From positions 5,873,456 through 5,937,455 of the forward strand of contig JAEVLN010000002.1 in the NCBI GenBank assembly GCA_018350325.1: a stretch of 64,000 bases of DNA. The letters are read 5' to 3'. The DNA comes from Globodera rostochiensis. Taxonomy: Eukaryota > Nematoda > Chromadorea > Rhabditida > Heteroderidae. The notes below the pieces were generated by a model. It worked only from the letters and a program-made list of their open reading frames with translations. It had not been told where the DNA came from and did not search any database. The translations under genes were made by a program, and so were the position numbers. This document shows positions 54,801 through 64,000 of this stretch, piece by piece (position 1 is the first letter of the stretch; each line of letters opens with the position of its first letter).

Positions 54801-55580
54801 TAATAAATAGATTGCTCTAATACTCTTACATTTTATATTAGATAGTTTTTCGAATTGTATTTTATATTTTTTATGAGCTTTCTATAGTAATATAATGTAA
54901 AAATTTAAATTATTTATTTTTTTGCAGTTGTAATTTGCGCGATTATATCATGCAAAATTTCAAAATTATTTGAAGTTTTTAACTTATCTGTTCGGGGGGA
55001 AAATTGATGTTGGCGCATTGGCCATTTGTGAATGAACACAAAAATGTGCAAATGAAATTGGTCGTCTTGTGGGGAGAAGGAATTGATGAATTTTTTTGTG
55101 TTTTTGATTTTAACATAAAATTATTCGTCGCTGGACGACAGGTACTGGCGTCCGTATGTGTGCCTTGAACTGAATTTTTTGAAGTTTTTTACTATTACTT
55201 TTTAAATTCGAATATTTACGGTTTAATTAATTCATTAAAAGAATTAACAAACGACACCAAAGTCATTCAAAATGCTCTTCTTTAAGAATAGTTATGAATC
55301 ATAACTTTGTTCAACTTTGAGTGATCCCAATTATGTTTGTATGTTTAAATGCAGAAAAGACAAAGTTATGGTTTGAACATTTTTTTTTAAATATTCGGTT
55401 TGAACTTATCCTTTAATATAGTTTGCTTGTATTAATTGTAAAAGTAATTTATTTCAATTCTCAACAAATTAAATCGATTTCCAACAGACCAAAATTTTTA
55501 ACACCAAATTAGGTTGTCACCGCGTCCCCGACACCGTTATTTTTGTCATAATTATTTTTCGATTCATGGAGATACACTCT

Positions 55581-55915
55581 GGAATGAAATAAAAAACAAT
55601 ATAAAAATTTCAAATCACGAATCTGCGGAAATTCTTATAACTTTTTTGTTATATTAAAGATATTAAAATAAAAATAATAAAAATTTTCAAAAACATATGA
55701 TCGTCCCAGAATTAGAATTAATTAACGAAAATTCATAAAATCAGCTAAGTAGAATTGGATAAAAATACAATATAATATTTACAACATCGAAATAAAAATT
55801 ATGCGTCTTACAATAATGGACTCTTGTCATTGGAATGGAATAAAAAACAATCTAAAAATTTCATATCACGTATCTGCGGAAATTCTTATAACTTTTTTGT
55901 TATATTAAAGATATT
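55581..55915 (+). repeat. Pair of 84-bp direct repeats
   Basis: 55,581-55,664 and 55,832-55,915 share GGAAT(G)AATAAAAAACAAT, then ATCTGCGGAAATTCTTATA and ACTTTTTTGTTATATTAAAG, with a few substitutions. The 167 bp between them are AT-rich and unremarkable. Confidence 0.8.
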
Positions 55916-56120
55916 ATTTTATTGATCATTTTAAGTAACAATTTTGTTTCTTATTGTTTTGATTTGACGTTCTAATCGGCGTGGCATTATCAATTTATTA
56001 ATAAATCTGTTACTTGCTTTTTAAAATAAATTTGTTTAGCAAATTCTTTTCATACATATAAAACATTTAAAATTTTTAACAATTTTTTAAAATTAATTAC
56101 CACCATATAAATTTTAATAA

Positions 56121-56309
56121 ATGACAACATCCAAAATATTAAAAATATTTAATTTAGGTATAACTATTCTTCAAATTTTTATATTTTTTCTTTATCTGAG
56201 CATTTATTTAACATATGGAAAAATAATTGATATGGTCTATTTTTTTAATATAAATTCGTTTAAGCCCGTTTGTGAAAACGTCCCAAAATTGCACTCCCTT
56301 TGTGGTTAA
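56121..56309 (+). CDS. Small membrane protein candidate
   Basis: ATG to TAA, 62 residues: a basic start (MTTSKILKIF), a long hydrophobic helix (LGITILQIFIFFLYLSIYL), then a polar end with two cysteines (KPVCENVPKLHSLCG). The charge distribution fits a single-pass protein. An AG|GTATAA word inside could instead be a splice donor. No homology recognised. Confidence 0.35.
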   Translation: MTTSKILKIFNLGITILQIFIFFLYLSIYLTYGKIIDMVYFFNINSFKPVCENVPKLHSLCG

Positions 56310-57214
56310 ATTATTGAAATTCCTGAACGGAAATTTACATAAATATCTTCTAAACGTAAAACTTTCGTTTTTAAGCAGAATAAGCTTTAATTTATTAGAT
56401 GCCTAAAAGGTTTTTAATAAATTTATAGTTTAAGCTGCATCGCTTGTGTTTTATATTAATAAAATCATCAATTTGTTTGCATCCATTACTAATTTTATTT
56501 TTAGTTTTATTAATGAATTTATAATTTAAATAATTTTAAGAAATTATATTTCCTATTTAACGAAAATTAAAATATTTAGATTTTGAAATAAAATTTATCT
56601 TTTTAACGCAAAACCGTAACGGCGCTTTTTAATTATTTATTATAGTTATTTATTCTGCATGTTGTTAAATTAATCCTTGTGGGTTAAATAGTTGGGTTGT
56701 ATGAGAAGGTTTTATTTTTAGTTTGATTTATAGGGTGCATTTGATATCCTGATAATAGTTAATGTTTGTGGCGTATAGAGTTGTTTTGGTTTTAATACGA
56801 TCGTTACGATTTTAATTTATAAATTATATCTTTTAATCAATCACGTTGTCAACCATGCAAAAATACGAGAGGTTTGCTTCAGCTTTACATTTAAAGTTAT
56901 ATTTTTTAAGTAAAATTTATCAATAATAAATAAACATTTTAATTCTCTAGGATATGTTCTATGCATTTATCGAATAATTTCTTTGGAAATATCTTGAGCA
57001 AGTGTAAATTGTCTTTAGTTGTATTGTTTATTAGTTGTATTATACAATTATGTTCAAAATTATCAATGTTAATATTAAATTTATGTTTACTTGCTTCTTT
57101 ATATTCTTTAATAACCTCTTTTTTGTTTTTTATTTATACAAGAAAACATATTTATAATCACTTTCTTTGATATTTTCGACTGTACTTTTGTTTTTGTTGA
57201 AAACCCCAAAATAA

Positions 57215-57376
57215 ATTATTATTTTGTTTAACGATTTAACCGCCTTTGTAAAGAAAATTGATCCAAAAATTCATAATTTTCCTGAAGGACTGAAAATGTT
57301 CAAAATGGCAAGCATACAATTACTTATCACAATTTTTGGATGTAAAGTCAAGCAAAGCAAGGAGGTACAAACGTGA
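57215..57376 (+). CDS. Open frame, probable exon (unknown)
   Basis: Fifty-three codons open to TGA: FNDLTAFVKKIDPKIHNF, PEGLKMFKMASIQLLITIF, then GCKVKQSKEVQT. The middle ATG (MASIQLLITIFGCK) could begin a signal peptide, but the upstream part is equally protein-like. No family recognised. Confidence 0.4.
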   Translation: MIILFNDLTAFVKKIDPKIHNFPEGLKMFKMASIQLLITIFGCKVKQSKEVQT

Positions 57377-57694
57377 TATGAAAATTCTATCATTAGAGGT
57401 AGTTTTTTTTAATTTTTACAAAAGAAACTTTTGCCATTAAAAATCAATATTCTGACTTTTTTGAGAAAAATTAATATATTCGATATCTTCGACGTTTTAA
57501 GAAAAATTCTCGAAGACCTATATTTTAAACCCGTAAGAAAAGAAAAAATGCAATAAAAACAAAAATATACGCCTAACATAATTTTAAAATACACTTCAAA
57601 AATGACTTTTTTTTGATCGAAAATGCACCCAAAAGATCGATTCTACTGGAAAAAACATTTATAATTGTGAAAAGACATTTCATAAAGATTGAAG

Positions 57695-57838
57695 ATGCAG
57701 GTTTTCACGCATAAATTGCCGGAAAGGTCAGTTTTAGCACTTTTTAATCAAAATTTGGCTTTTTTGCAATTTTTGGTTGCAAATCTCTATGTAATTTTAA
57801 TTGACCTTGATCTTTCTCCTTTTCTAATTTGGTGCTGA
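57695..57838 (+). CDS. Small ATG frame (unknown)
   Basis: ATG to TGA, 47 residues: MQVFTHKLPERSVLALF, NQNLAFLQFLVANLYVIL, IDLDLSPFLIWC. Moderately hydrophobic with plausible composition. It lies right after the AATGCACCCAAAAGATCGA repeat remnant, so it could be part of that element. Confidence 0.3.
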   Translation: MQVFTHKLPERSVLALFNQNLAFLQFLVANLYVILIDLDLSPFLIWC

Positions 57839-58463
57839 GCGCCACATTTTCCTTCGCGCCACAGTAAAATTTGGTAAATAAATTAGTATTGTTTCTAATA
57901 TATTAAGCAAGATTGATGAATGGAACGTTCTTTTAGAGGTTTAGACGTTTGCACAGGTTTGCAGTGGGTTTTTTATAATTAGCTCTGTTGATGATCCTGC
58001 GGCCTTTTTACTAGAATTAAATGTTAGTAATGAAATATTCTGTAAATATATAGCAAAAACAAATAAATTTATATTAGCTGTCAAATTATTTTCTGTTGAT
58101 ATTTAATTTATAACTTATACATATAAGTAGTTGGCAAAAGTTTATGCATCTAACCAATTGATCACTTTCTTTCAAAATACAATAATGTCAAAAATTTCTT
58201 TTTTTAATATGCCAATATTATTTAACTCGTCGATGTGCAGAAGTCTTGTGCAGAGTTCCTTAGAAAATTTTACTCTAAGCATTTGCTAATCTAATTATTT
58301 GTTTCTTATTGTTTTAATGAAACAATCAAATGAGTTTATCAGAAGAAACGGATGAATGGCTTTGATTTTTTAATTAGTTAAGAATTTGCGAGTCATTTGG
58401 CCTAAAGCTTACTTCCGTTTCTCGTTTTTATATTAGTAATAATTTCTGTTTTTAGTTGTTTGA

Positions 58464-58622
58464 ATTAAAAAGGAAAACCTTTTCCCCTGCTTTAAAGAGA
58501 AAATTTTCCGTATCTTTTGCAGCGTGATGGATCTGTGGACAAAGATGTGTTTTTTCAGAATTTTACATTTAATTAAGGGTTTCAATATTGTTTTTAAATT
58601 AGGTTTAATAAAGTACTTTTGA
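58464..58622 (+). CDS. Open frame with internal splice-like site (unknown)
   Basis: Fifty-two codons open to TGA: KKENLFPCFKEKIFRIFC then SVMDLWTKMCFFRILHL. A good acceptor (GTATCTTTTGCAG) lies inside at about 58,520, after which another frame reads RDGSVDKDVFFQNFTFN; so either the whole frame is coding or the downstream exon alone is. Unknown function. Confidence 0.33.
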   Translation: MKKENLFPCFKEKIFRIFCSVMDLWTKMCFFRILHLIKGFNIVFKLGLIKYF

Positions 58623-59521
58623 GTTAATAATAATATTTTGAATTTACATATGATAAATCTGAATTACATTTTTTAATTTATTTTTCTCGTTAATCGCATG
58701 ATTTAAAAAAAATTAATCAAAGAACTCAAGCATTAATAATACAACTAACCAATGCTATTTATTGAAAGTTAGCAAATGTTACGTGATTGTTTTTTGTAAC
58801 AACACTTTGTTATAAATTTGTTTATGTTTAATATTTTGTAGAACAATTAATAGATTCCAATTTTTAAGCATATATTAACTGTTTATATGTCAAATTGTAT
58901 TCGATAAAAATAATTTCAAAATTTTTTCAGTATAATCATTTCAATTTGCAAATTGAAACAAAGAATTTTTGGTAATTTTGATAAAAGCATTTTTTGATTT
59001 ATATTATTTTCAAATTTACTTTGAAATTAAGTCGAATGTATTCTAGCTCGTGATAGTCATTCCATCCATCGTGCCATCCTTAGTTCTTATATTAATTTTT
59101 TATACAATACTTGCAATAGTATTGTTTGTAAAATTTATTTTGCATTTTAGCGACAGACAACGATTTTTTACAAAATCGCATTTCTTTCTATTAATAAAAA
59201 GTGTGGCTAAATAATATTTTTAATATTTTACATCATAGATCTCCTGTTTTGCATTTAAACATTTGTATTCTTTTAATTTATGTTTATAGGAAAATCTGCT
59301 GCTTTTATATTGGTTTATCTATAAAACATGACATCGCGCGCAGAAAGATATCAGATTCTCTATTTATCGTTATGTAAATTATTTATATTTATTTTGCCGC
59401 AGTTCGTAAATATTATTGTTTGACTGGATGTTGCATTTTTAGAAGATCTTCATTTCTGTGATATTGAATTTTAAGCTTTTTAGTTTTACAATTTAATCTT
59501 CGGTGTTCTTTTATTTTTTAA

Positions 59522-59614
59522 AACCATTATGCAAGACTGACCAAAGCACAAGTGAGACTTATCTTTGCCATATACGGTTTTTTCTTCATTGAAAATTTTA
59601 CCTATTTTTTTTGA
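59522..59614 (+). CDS. Short open frame (unknown)
   Basis: Thirty residues to TGA: NHYARLTKAQVRLIFAI then YGFFFIENFTYFF. Upstream stop is adjacent and no ATG is present. Weak. Confidence 0.2.
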   Translation, partial: NHYARLTKAQVRLIFAIYGFFFIENFTYFF

Positions 59615-59827
59615 TTTGCGTTTACAAATATTTGTTTTTACTCATTGATAGTTATCATGTTTCTAAGATTTAGATAAAGTCTTTTTGACCTAAGACGAGC
59701 AGGGGATTCGGGAAGTTTTTGCCTTGGGTGGGATTCTAGACACTTTTGGCTGCAGTGGGATTCGGACCGAGAGCGAGTTTGGTTTCAAAATTATTCAAAA
59801 AGCACAAATTTTACGAAAGTAATAATC

Positions 59828-60012
59828 GAATTCATACTTTTGAATGGTTTTGAGACCAACAGGGATTTTTTTAATTAGGTATTTTTGAAAAATTGTTCGA
59901 ATTCGGTTCGGTTCAAAACGAATTCATACTTTTGAATGGTTTTAAGACCAACAGGGATTTTTTTAAATTAGGTATTTTTGAAAAATTGTTCGAATTCGGT
60001 TCGGTTCAAAAT
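59828..60012 (+). repeat. Two 92-bp tandem units
   Basis: Unit GAATTCATACTTTTGAATGG ... GTTCGAATTCGGTTCGGTTC is present twice head to tail (59,828-59,919 and 59,920-60,012) with one substitution and one inserted base. Flanking 59,700-59,827 and 60,013-60,060 are GC-richer and seem part of the same undefined element. Confidence 0.92.
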
Positions 60013-60497
60013 CGGCAGAAATGGATGTTAGAATCGTAGTCTACACCCCTAAATCCCATGACGCATTTTCCAGTCACCCAAAAAATGAATGCATTGATTT
60101 GCTGGTGAGCAGTGAGCACTCTTAAATTGTATTAAAAAATATTTTATAATTATTGTGATGATTTATTAAGTTAGATAAAATAATTAAAAAATAATTTAAA
60201 AAATACATTTACCTGTATTATTTTAGTGTTAACTTTTATTTCCTATTACTAAATCTTATTAGTATTTTGTTCAATATTAGCACATTAATTTTGCCGACGC
60301 GTCGTAGCACGCTCCATATTTGCATGTTTAACGTATCGATAAATAGATTGTTATTCTAATTTAAATTTGTATGTAAAACATTGCACGTTTATGCAGCTTA
60401 TCAAAAATTATTGTGTTGGGATTCACAAAACAAAAATTTTACTCATTATTTATTATTAGGCAATAAACAATCTCGAGTATTTAATTTTAATAAATAA

Positions 60498-60665
60498 TTT
60501 TATGAATACAGCTTTAGAATAAATAATTATAATAGTTGCGATCTGCGCATCATTAAGAGACGGCACGTCATGGGCGAAACGGACTTCGTAATTAATAAAC
60601 ATTGGCTTTTGTATAACATTAACAAAATAAAAATTCTCGAACATTCAAATTTGATTAAAATGTAA
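60498..60665 (+). CDS. Open frame, probable exon (unknown)
   Basis: Fifty-five codons open to TAA: FYEYSFRINNYNSCDLRI, IKRRHVMGETDFVINKHW, LLYNINKIKILEHSN. Composition is clearly protein-like, and minus-strand frames across it look like shadows. No start codon, so upstream sequence is missing or in another exon. No family recognised. Confidence 0.45.
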   Translation, partial: FYEYSFRINNYNSCDLRIIKRRHVMGETDFVINKHWLLYNINKIKILEHSNLIKM

Positions 60666-60795
60666 GGATTTGATTTCAATGAGTATAATTTTAACCCTTT
60701 TTTCACCAAAATGCAATACTGCTTTTTAAATTAAATAATTAATTTAAATAATATCTTTTGACTATACAAAGAATAGTGGTTTGTTTTTGCTGAAA

Positions 60796-60891
60796 TTATT
60801 TGGCCTTTGAAATAGATGCAATATTTCCCAAATCTTCTGGTAGTACCTGACCACTGCGTTTATCGCAAAACAAAAATATTACTTTTATAAG
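60796..60891 (-). CDS. Minus-strand open frame, possible last exon (unknown)
   Basis: Thirty-one residues to TAA: LIKVIFLFCDKRSGQV then LPEDLGNIASISKAK. Well balanced. It faces the + frame at 60,498-60,665 tail to tail. Confidence 0.35.
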   Translation of the reverse strand, partial: LIKVIFLFCDKRSGQVLPEDLGNIASISKAK

Positions 60892-61498
60892 ATTATTATT
60901 TACCTTATAGAGATTTACATTTTGTTCTCTTTGGCTGGCTATTGGTTAAATTATTCAATAAATTTGACTTTTTATTTACACATAGGTCTCCTATCATATT
61001 TTCCCAGTAGGTGATTTTTTGGTAATTGCTGAATACTTTTAGATTTATTTATTTTTATATGAACATTTTTCATGATAAATATCCTTTTTTTGTTATTATG
61101 ATTGATTTTCAAACAGGCTTTTTTTACTTCTAGAATTGTAAATAAGAATTTATTATTCCAATTTAGAATATAGCAATTTTATTGAAAGATTATATTGGTT
61201 CCCTTGTTTTTTCCGGATATAAATATTATTTACTTAAACGGATAATTCAAATTATTTAGCTTTAAATTAATTTAATTAAGTGAGCTTTATTCATCCTGTC
61301 TTATAAAATAATATTTTTTCTTATTCATTTATTTTCATGACTATTTATTAATATTTATTTATTTGTTTCAAAGGGTATGATTAGACCTTTTATTTGTTTA
61401 TATTGTTAGCATATTTTACAAAGAGAATTTTTATATATTTTTTACGTTTCAAAGATTAGAAGCTTGGATCTTTGAAATGGAAATTAATCGCTAAAAAT

Positions 61499-61572
61499 TG
61501 CTCATCAATCAAGCATTTTCAGTCAAAAATGCTTCTTGTTGCGTTTTGCAGATAATAGCAATTGTGCGAAAC
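61499..61572 (+). CDS. Candidate exon ending CAG|GTAATG (unknown)
   Basis: The + frame reads IAHQSSIFSQKCFLLRF then ADNSNCAKQ and meets a good donor, AAACAG|GTAATG. The hAT MITE begins 23 bp further on, which would place it inside an intron. No other exon of this gene identified. Confidence 0.35.
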
Positions 61573-61595
61573 AGGTAATGCCTAAACATTAGAAC

Positions 61596-62321
61596 TAGGG
61601 TTGGACAAGACCGGATATTATCCGGGTCCCCCGGATAACGGTACCGGATAGTAATTTATGCCCGGATATCCGCGGATACCGGATAATTTTCAATTTTTGA
61701 AAATAATAATTAAAATTTTATAAAAAATCAGTTGCCAAAGTAAATAAACGAAGAAAATCAAATTCAATCAGGTTGGATGGTTAATTTCATTAATATGGCA
61801 ATTTTTTAAAGCTTTTTAAGAATGGGAAGGGTCCGGCCGGGAGAATTTTTAAAAAAACTTAACAAGATCGGTGCCCTAAAGACTCGGTGCCCAAATACTC
61901 GTGCCCAAATGACCGGCTCCGTACGAAACACCAAAGCCACGAAACACCGAAGCTACAAAACACCGACCAAAAAACGACGAAACACCGAAAAAAAAGTTAT
62001 TTTAGGGGTATACGTTTAATAAAATTGGTAACTAATTATAAAAAACAAATTACAAAAGCTTATATCTCTTTATTCAATTTTAATAAAAAATGACAAAATG
62101 TCACGCAAAATTCAAAAATTTTACTAGCGCTAACACCATCGCAAAAAAATCTTTCCGAAAAAATACCACCATTAGGGGTGCTTAACCCGGCCGGATCCAA
62201 CCCCCGGATACCGGTTATCCCGGATGCTGGACAACCAGATACCGGTCCCGGATAATTTGCCCAAAACACCCGGATACCGGTCCCGGTCCCGGTTCCGGAT
62301 ACCCGTTCTTGTCCAACCCTA
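61596..62321 (+). mobile_element. 726-bp hAT-type MITE
   Basis: Terminal inverted repeats TAGGGTTGGACAAGA match for 15 bp and are flanked by perfect 8-bp duplications ATTAGAAC (61,588-61,595 and 62,322-62,329), the hAT hallmark. Subterminal regions are rich in CCGGATA and CCGGTCCCGG units on both sides; the centre has AAACACCGA repeats. The open frames inside (61,822-62,093 plus, 62,060-62,332 minus) are repeat translations without transposase motifs. Confidence 0.93.
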
Positions 62322-62530
62322 ATTAGAACCATAAAACAAACAATTTATAATTAAAAGCTTCGTGAAATGTATTAAATATTTTGGATCTCTTTAATCTATT
62401 ATAGAAGCATTTACAAAATTTCTAATATCTATACCGAATAAACATTATTGATTACAAATAAGGTCTTCACTAGGCACCAAGCTTAAAATAATGGGTTGAG
62501 CAAATTGATTTTTATCGCCATGGCTTTGCT

Positions 62531-62640
62531 TTGATCAAAAAAAAGAACGCACGTTTTTACGCCCCATTTAACGCGCTTACAATTCATCTATTCGAATACC
62601 TCACAAATTTGTCAGCTGGATCAAAATATATTAAGTTGAA
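62531..62640 (+). CDS. Coding-like segment running into a GC-rich repeat
   Basis: Reads KKNARFYAPFNALTIHLF then EYLTNLSAGSKYIKLK, after which the frame enters the repeat at 62,640-62,745 and becomes Lys/Thr/Arg filler. Only the first part looks like real protein. Confidence 0.28.
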
Positions 62641-62745
62641 GGGACCGGGATTTTGGAAAAACCCGAGATTTTCCGGGACCAGAAAAACCGGGCTCAGAAA
62701 AACCGAGACCAAGATTTTCAACCGGGACCAACTAGGGCTTTCAAG
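62640..62745 (+). repeat. GGGACC / AAAAACCGGG simple repeat
   Basis: Imperfect repetition of ACCGGGA, AAAACCGAGA and GGGACCA words. Similar vocabulary to the repeats at 9-180 and 3,072-3,255 (AAAACCGAAACCGGGG), so perhaps a remnant of one family. Confidence 0.55.
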
Positions 62746-62796
62746 AGAGAAATTTTTCTTTTATTAAATACTAAACATTTAATTTCCCGGCATTAA

Positions 62797-62976
62797 ATAT
62801 TGTTGATCTTCATCTTCAACGTCTTTGGCACTGAAGACGGTATCATTTCATGCCCGACAAGCCTCGGGCGTTTTGGCAGCGATAATACACCGGCATATGT
62901 ATCTCACAAATTAAAAACTCGAGAAAAAAACATTGCATTAACTTTTTGTAAAAACGATGAAGATATATGTACATAA
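62797..62976 (+). CDS. Open frame, strong coding appearance (unknown)
   Basis: Fifty-nine codons open to TAA: LLIFIFNVFGTEDGIISC, PTSLGRFGSDNTPAYVSH, KLKTREKNIALTFCKND then EDICT. The hydrophobic start could be the end of a signal peptide, but there is no ATG; TTG codons lie at the start. GC-rich compared with its flanks. Among the best unknown coding segments; no family recognised. Confidence 0.48.
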   Translation: MLLIFIFNVFGTEDGIISCPTSLGRFGSDNTPAYVSHKLKTREKNIALTFCKNDEDICT

Positions 62977-62983
62977 ATTTTAA

Positions 62984-63124
62984 TGCATTCGCATTATTAT
63001 TAATTTTTTGAATATTTTCTTTATTTTGCTTATTTGTCTTCCGTGTAAAGTTTATGCATTTATCGAGTTGTGCCTGTCCCGACTGTTTAAAATTTTTGGT
63101 TGCATCGTGAACATCTTAATATAA
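62984..63124 (+). CDS. Hydrophobic open frame (unknown)
   Basis: Forty-six codons to TAA directly after the previous frame: IIINFLNIFFILLICLPC then KVYAFIELCLSRLFKIFG. Five cysteines. Could be a membrane exon of the same locus or chance in T-rich DNA. Confidence 0.25.
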   Translation, partial: CIRIIINFLNIFFILLICLPCKVYAFIELCLSRLFKIFGCIVNILI

Positions 63125-64000
63125 TTTTATTTACGCATATCGTTACATATGATTTATCCCAATATGTCACCCGCTAGCTACTTTATAATAAATTCAGCTG
63201 CAGACTTTATTTATTCGTTACGAAGCGTTTTTATGTACGTTTGTAAAATTTCTTTTTCATAACATTTATTTTGTTTACCATTTTAGCTAGGGATTCAGAA
63301 TCAAATACATTTCTAACCTAAGTCGATTTAATATTTTTGATTAATTTTATAATTTATTTTATAATTAAAATTTTTTTGTTGGTTATTTTTTTTTTATTAT
63401 TTAATTGACAATATGCATAATCTTCTTTTTGTTATTTAAAGTTTGATCAAACATTGATAATATGTAATATAACAGTTATTTTCTTTTTCACAGTCAATGC
63501 GATAAGATTTTTAAAATTAATTTAATGAAATATATTTTTAGATTTGGCTTTCTTAAATTAGCTTTTGCAAATTAATATTTGCATTATTTCTTGTTTCTAA
63601 TTTTGTTGGTTTTGTATAATGAATATTTTTGGGTTGAATAAAAAACATGGGCTTTCAAAAGCATCGGCTCAGATTTGTTAGCCAATCAAACTTTTATTTT
63701 TTGAATGGATTAATTTTTTAAATTTTACATGGAAAGTGTTTTAAAGAATAATTTGTTAGAAAAGACGCGCGATTGTTTTAGCCATTTTGATAATTGACAC
63801 TTTCATAATTATTATATTGTTTATTAGTCATTTAAGCATTCTTTTTTTATAAGATAATGAATTAAATTTTTATTCTTGAGATTAATATTTGTTTAATCCG
63901 CTTTTCCTTATGTTAAAACCTAAATAAATAGAACATAAATCAAAAAGCCCGTGATGATTTATTATTTATACAATTCAAAATAAATCAAAAAATTAATGAT

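Noticed and set aside
56640..56830. T/G-rich stretch that might be a second mitochondrial insertion
   Set aside because: I could not match it to any mitochondrial protein under the invertebrate code, and no tRNA-like fold was clear.
60456..60709. Two 60-codon minus-strand frames
   Set aside because: Shadows of the more protein-like + frame at 60,498-60,665.
61822..62332. Open frames inside the hAT MITE
   Set aside because: Repeat translations (TKHRSYKTP, GTGTGTG) lacking any transposase motif.

Overview
The window is very AT-rich, repeat-dense nuclear DNA of a eukaryote, most likely a nematode. The main evidence is a nuclear copy of mitochondrial cox3 (about 53,470-53,930). It reads correctly only when AGA and AGG are serine, and its T/G-rich coding strand is typical of nematode mtDNA. 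Putative introns are short (54-63 bp) with TTTTCAG-type acceptors, which fits. Species cannot be told from the sequence. There is no operon, plasmid, phage or CRISPR structure, and I recognised no rRNA, tRNA or spliced-leader gene.

Most of the 64 kb is diverged repeats and duplicated segments. A T-rich block at about 13.4-22.7 kb is repeated in the same order, with gaps and rearrangements, at about 40.6-54.2 kb. One stretch (14.5-15.4 kb) has another copy in reverse orientation at 51.0-51.6 kb. A-rich blocks (6.2-7.0, 12.8-13.4, 22.9-29.4 kb) share a second set of repeats, and 35.8-36.8 kb carries a nearly perfect 266-bp direct repeat. A versus T excess on the + strand flips sharply at several repeat boundaries.

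Well-defined mobile elements: a 938-bp internally deleted mariner (23,051-23,988) with perfect 27-bp inverted repeats, a TA duplication, and its empty site preserved in a second copy of the surrounding repeat at about 27,090; a 738-bp TA-flanked MITE (39,098-39,835) inside an exon; a 726-bp hAT-type MITE (61,596-62,321) with 8-bp target duplications; and a 651-bp MITE with ends TAGGGC/GCCCTA (34,868-35,518). hAT transposase and retroelement-integrase relics lie in the 14.5-16.4 and 40.6-41.5 kb repeats.

The best gene is on the + strand at 38,618-40,158: three exons, two C-terminal membrane helices, split by the 738-bp MITE. A second short-intron candidate is at 30,985-31,212. Elsewhere there are many short, GC-richer open frames that look protein-like but match no family I can name; several lie in duplicated segments with changes that partly preserve frame. 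They are best read as gene fragments or single exons. Several sit exactly where two copies of a repeat differ, as if short gene pieces had been gained or lost inside AT-rich repeats. Stretches not listed hold only AT-rich sequence in which I see nothing specific.
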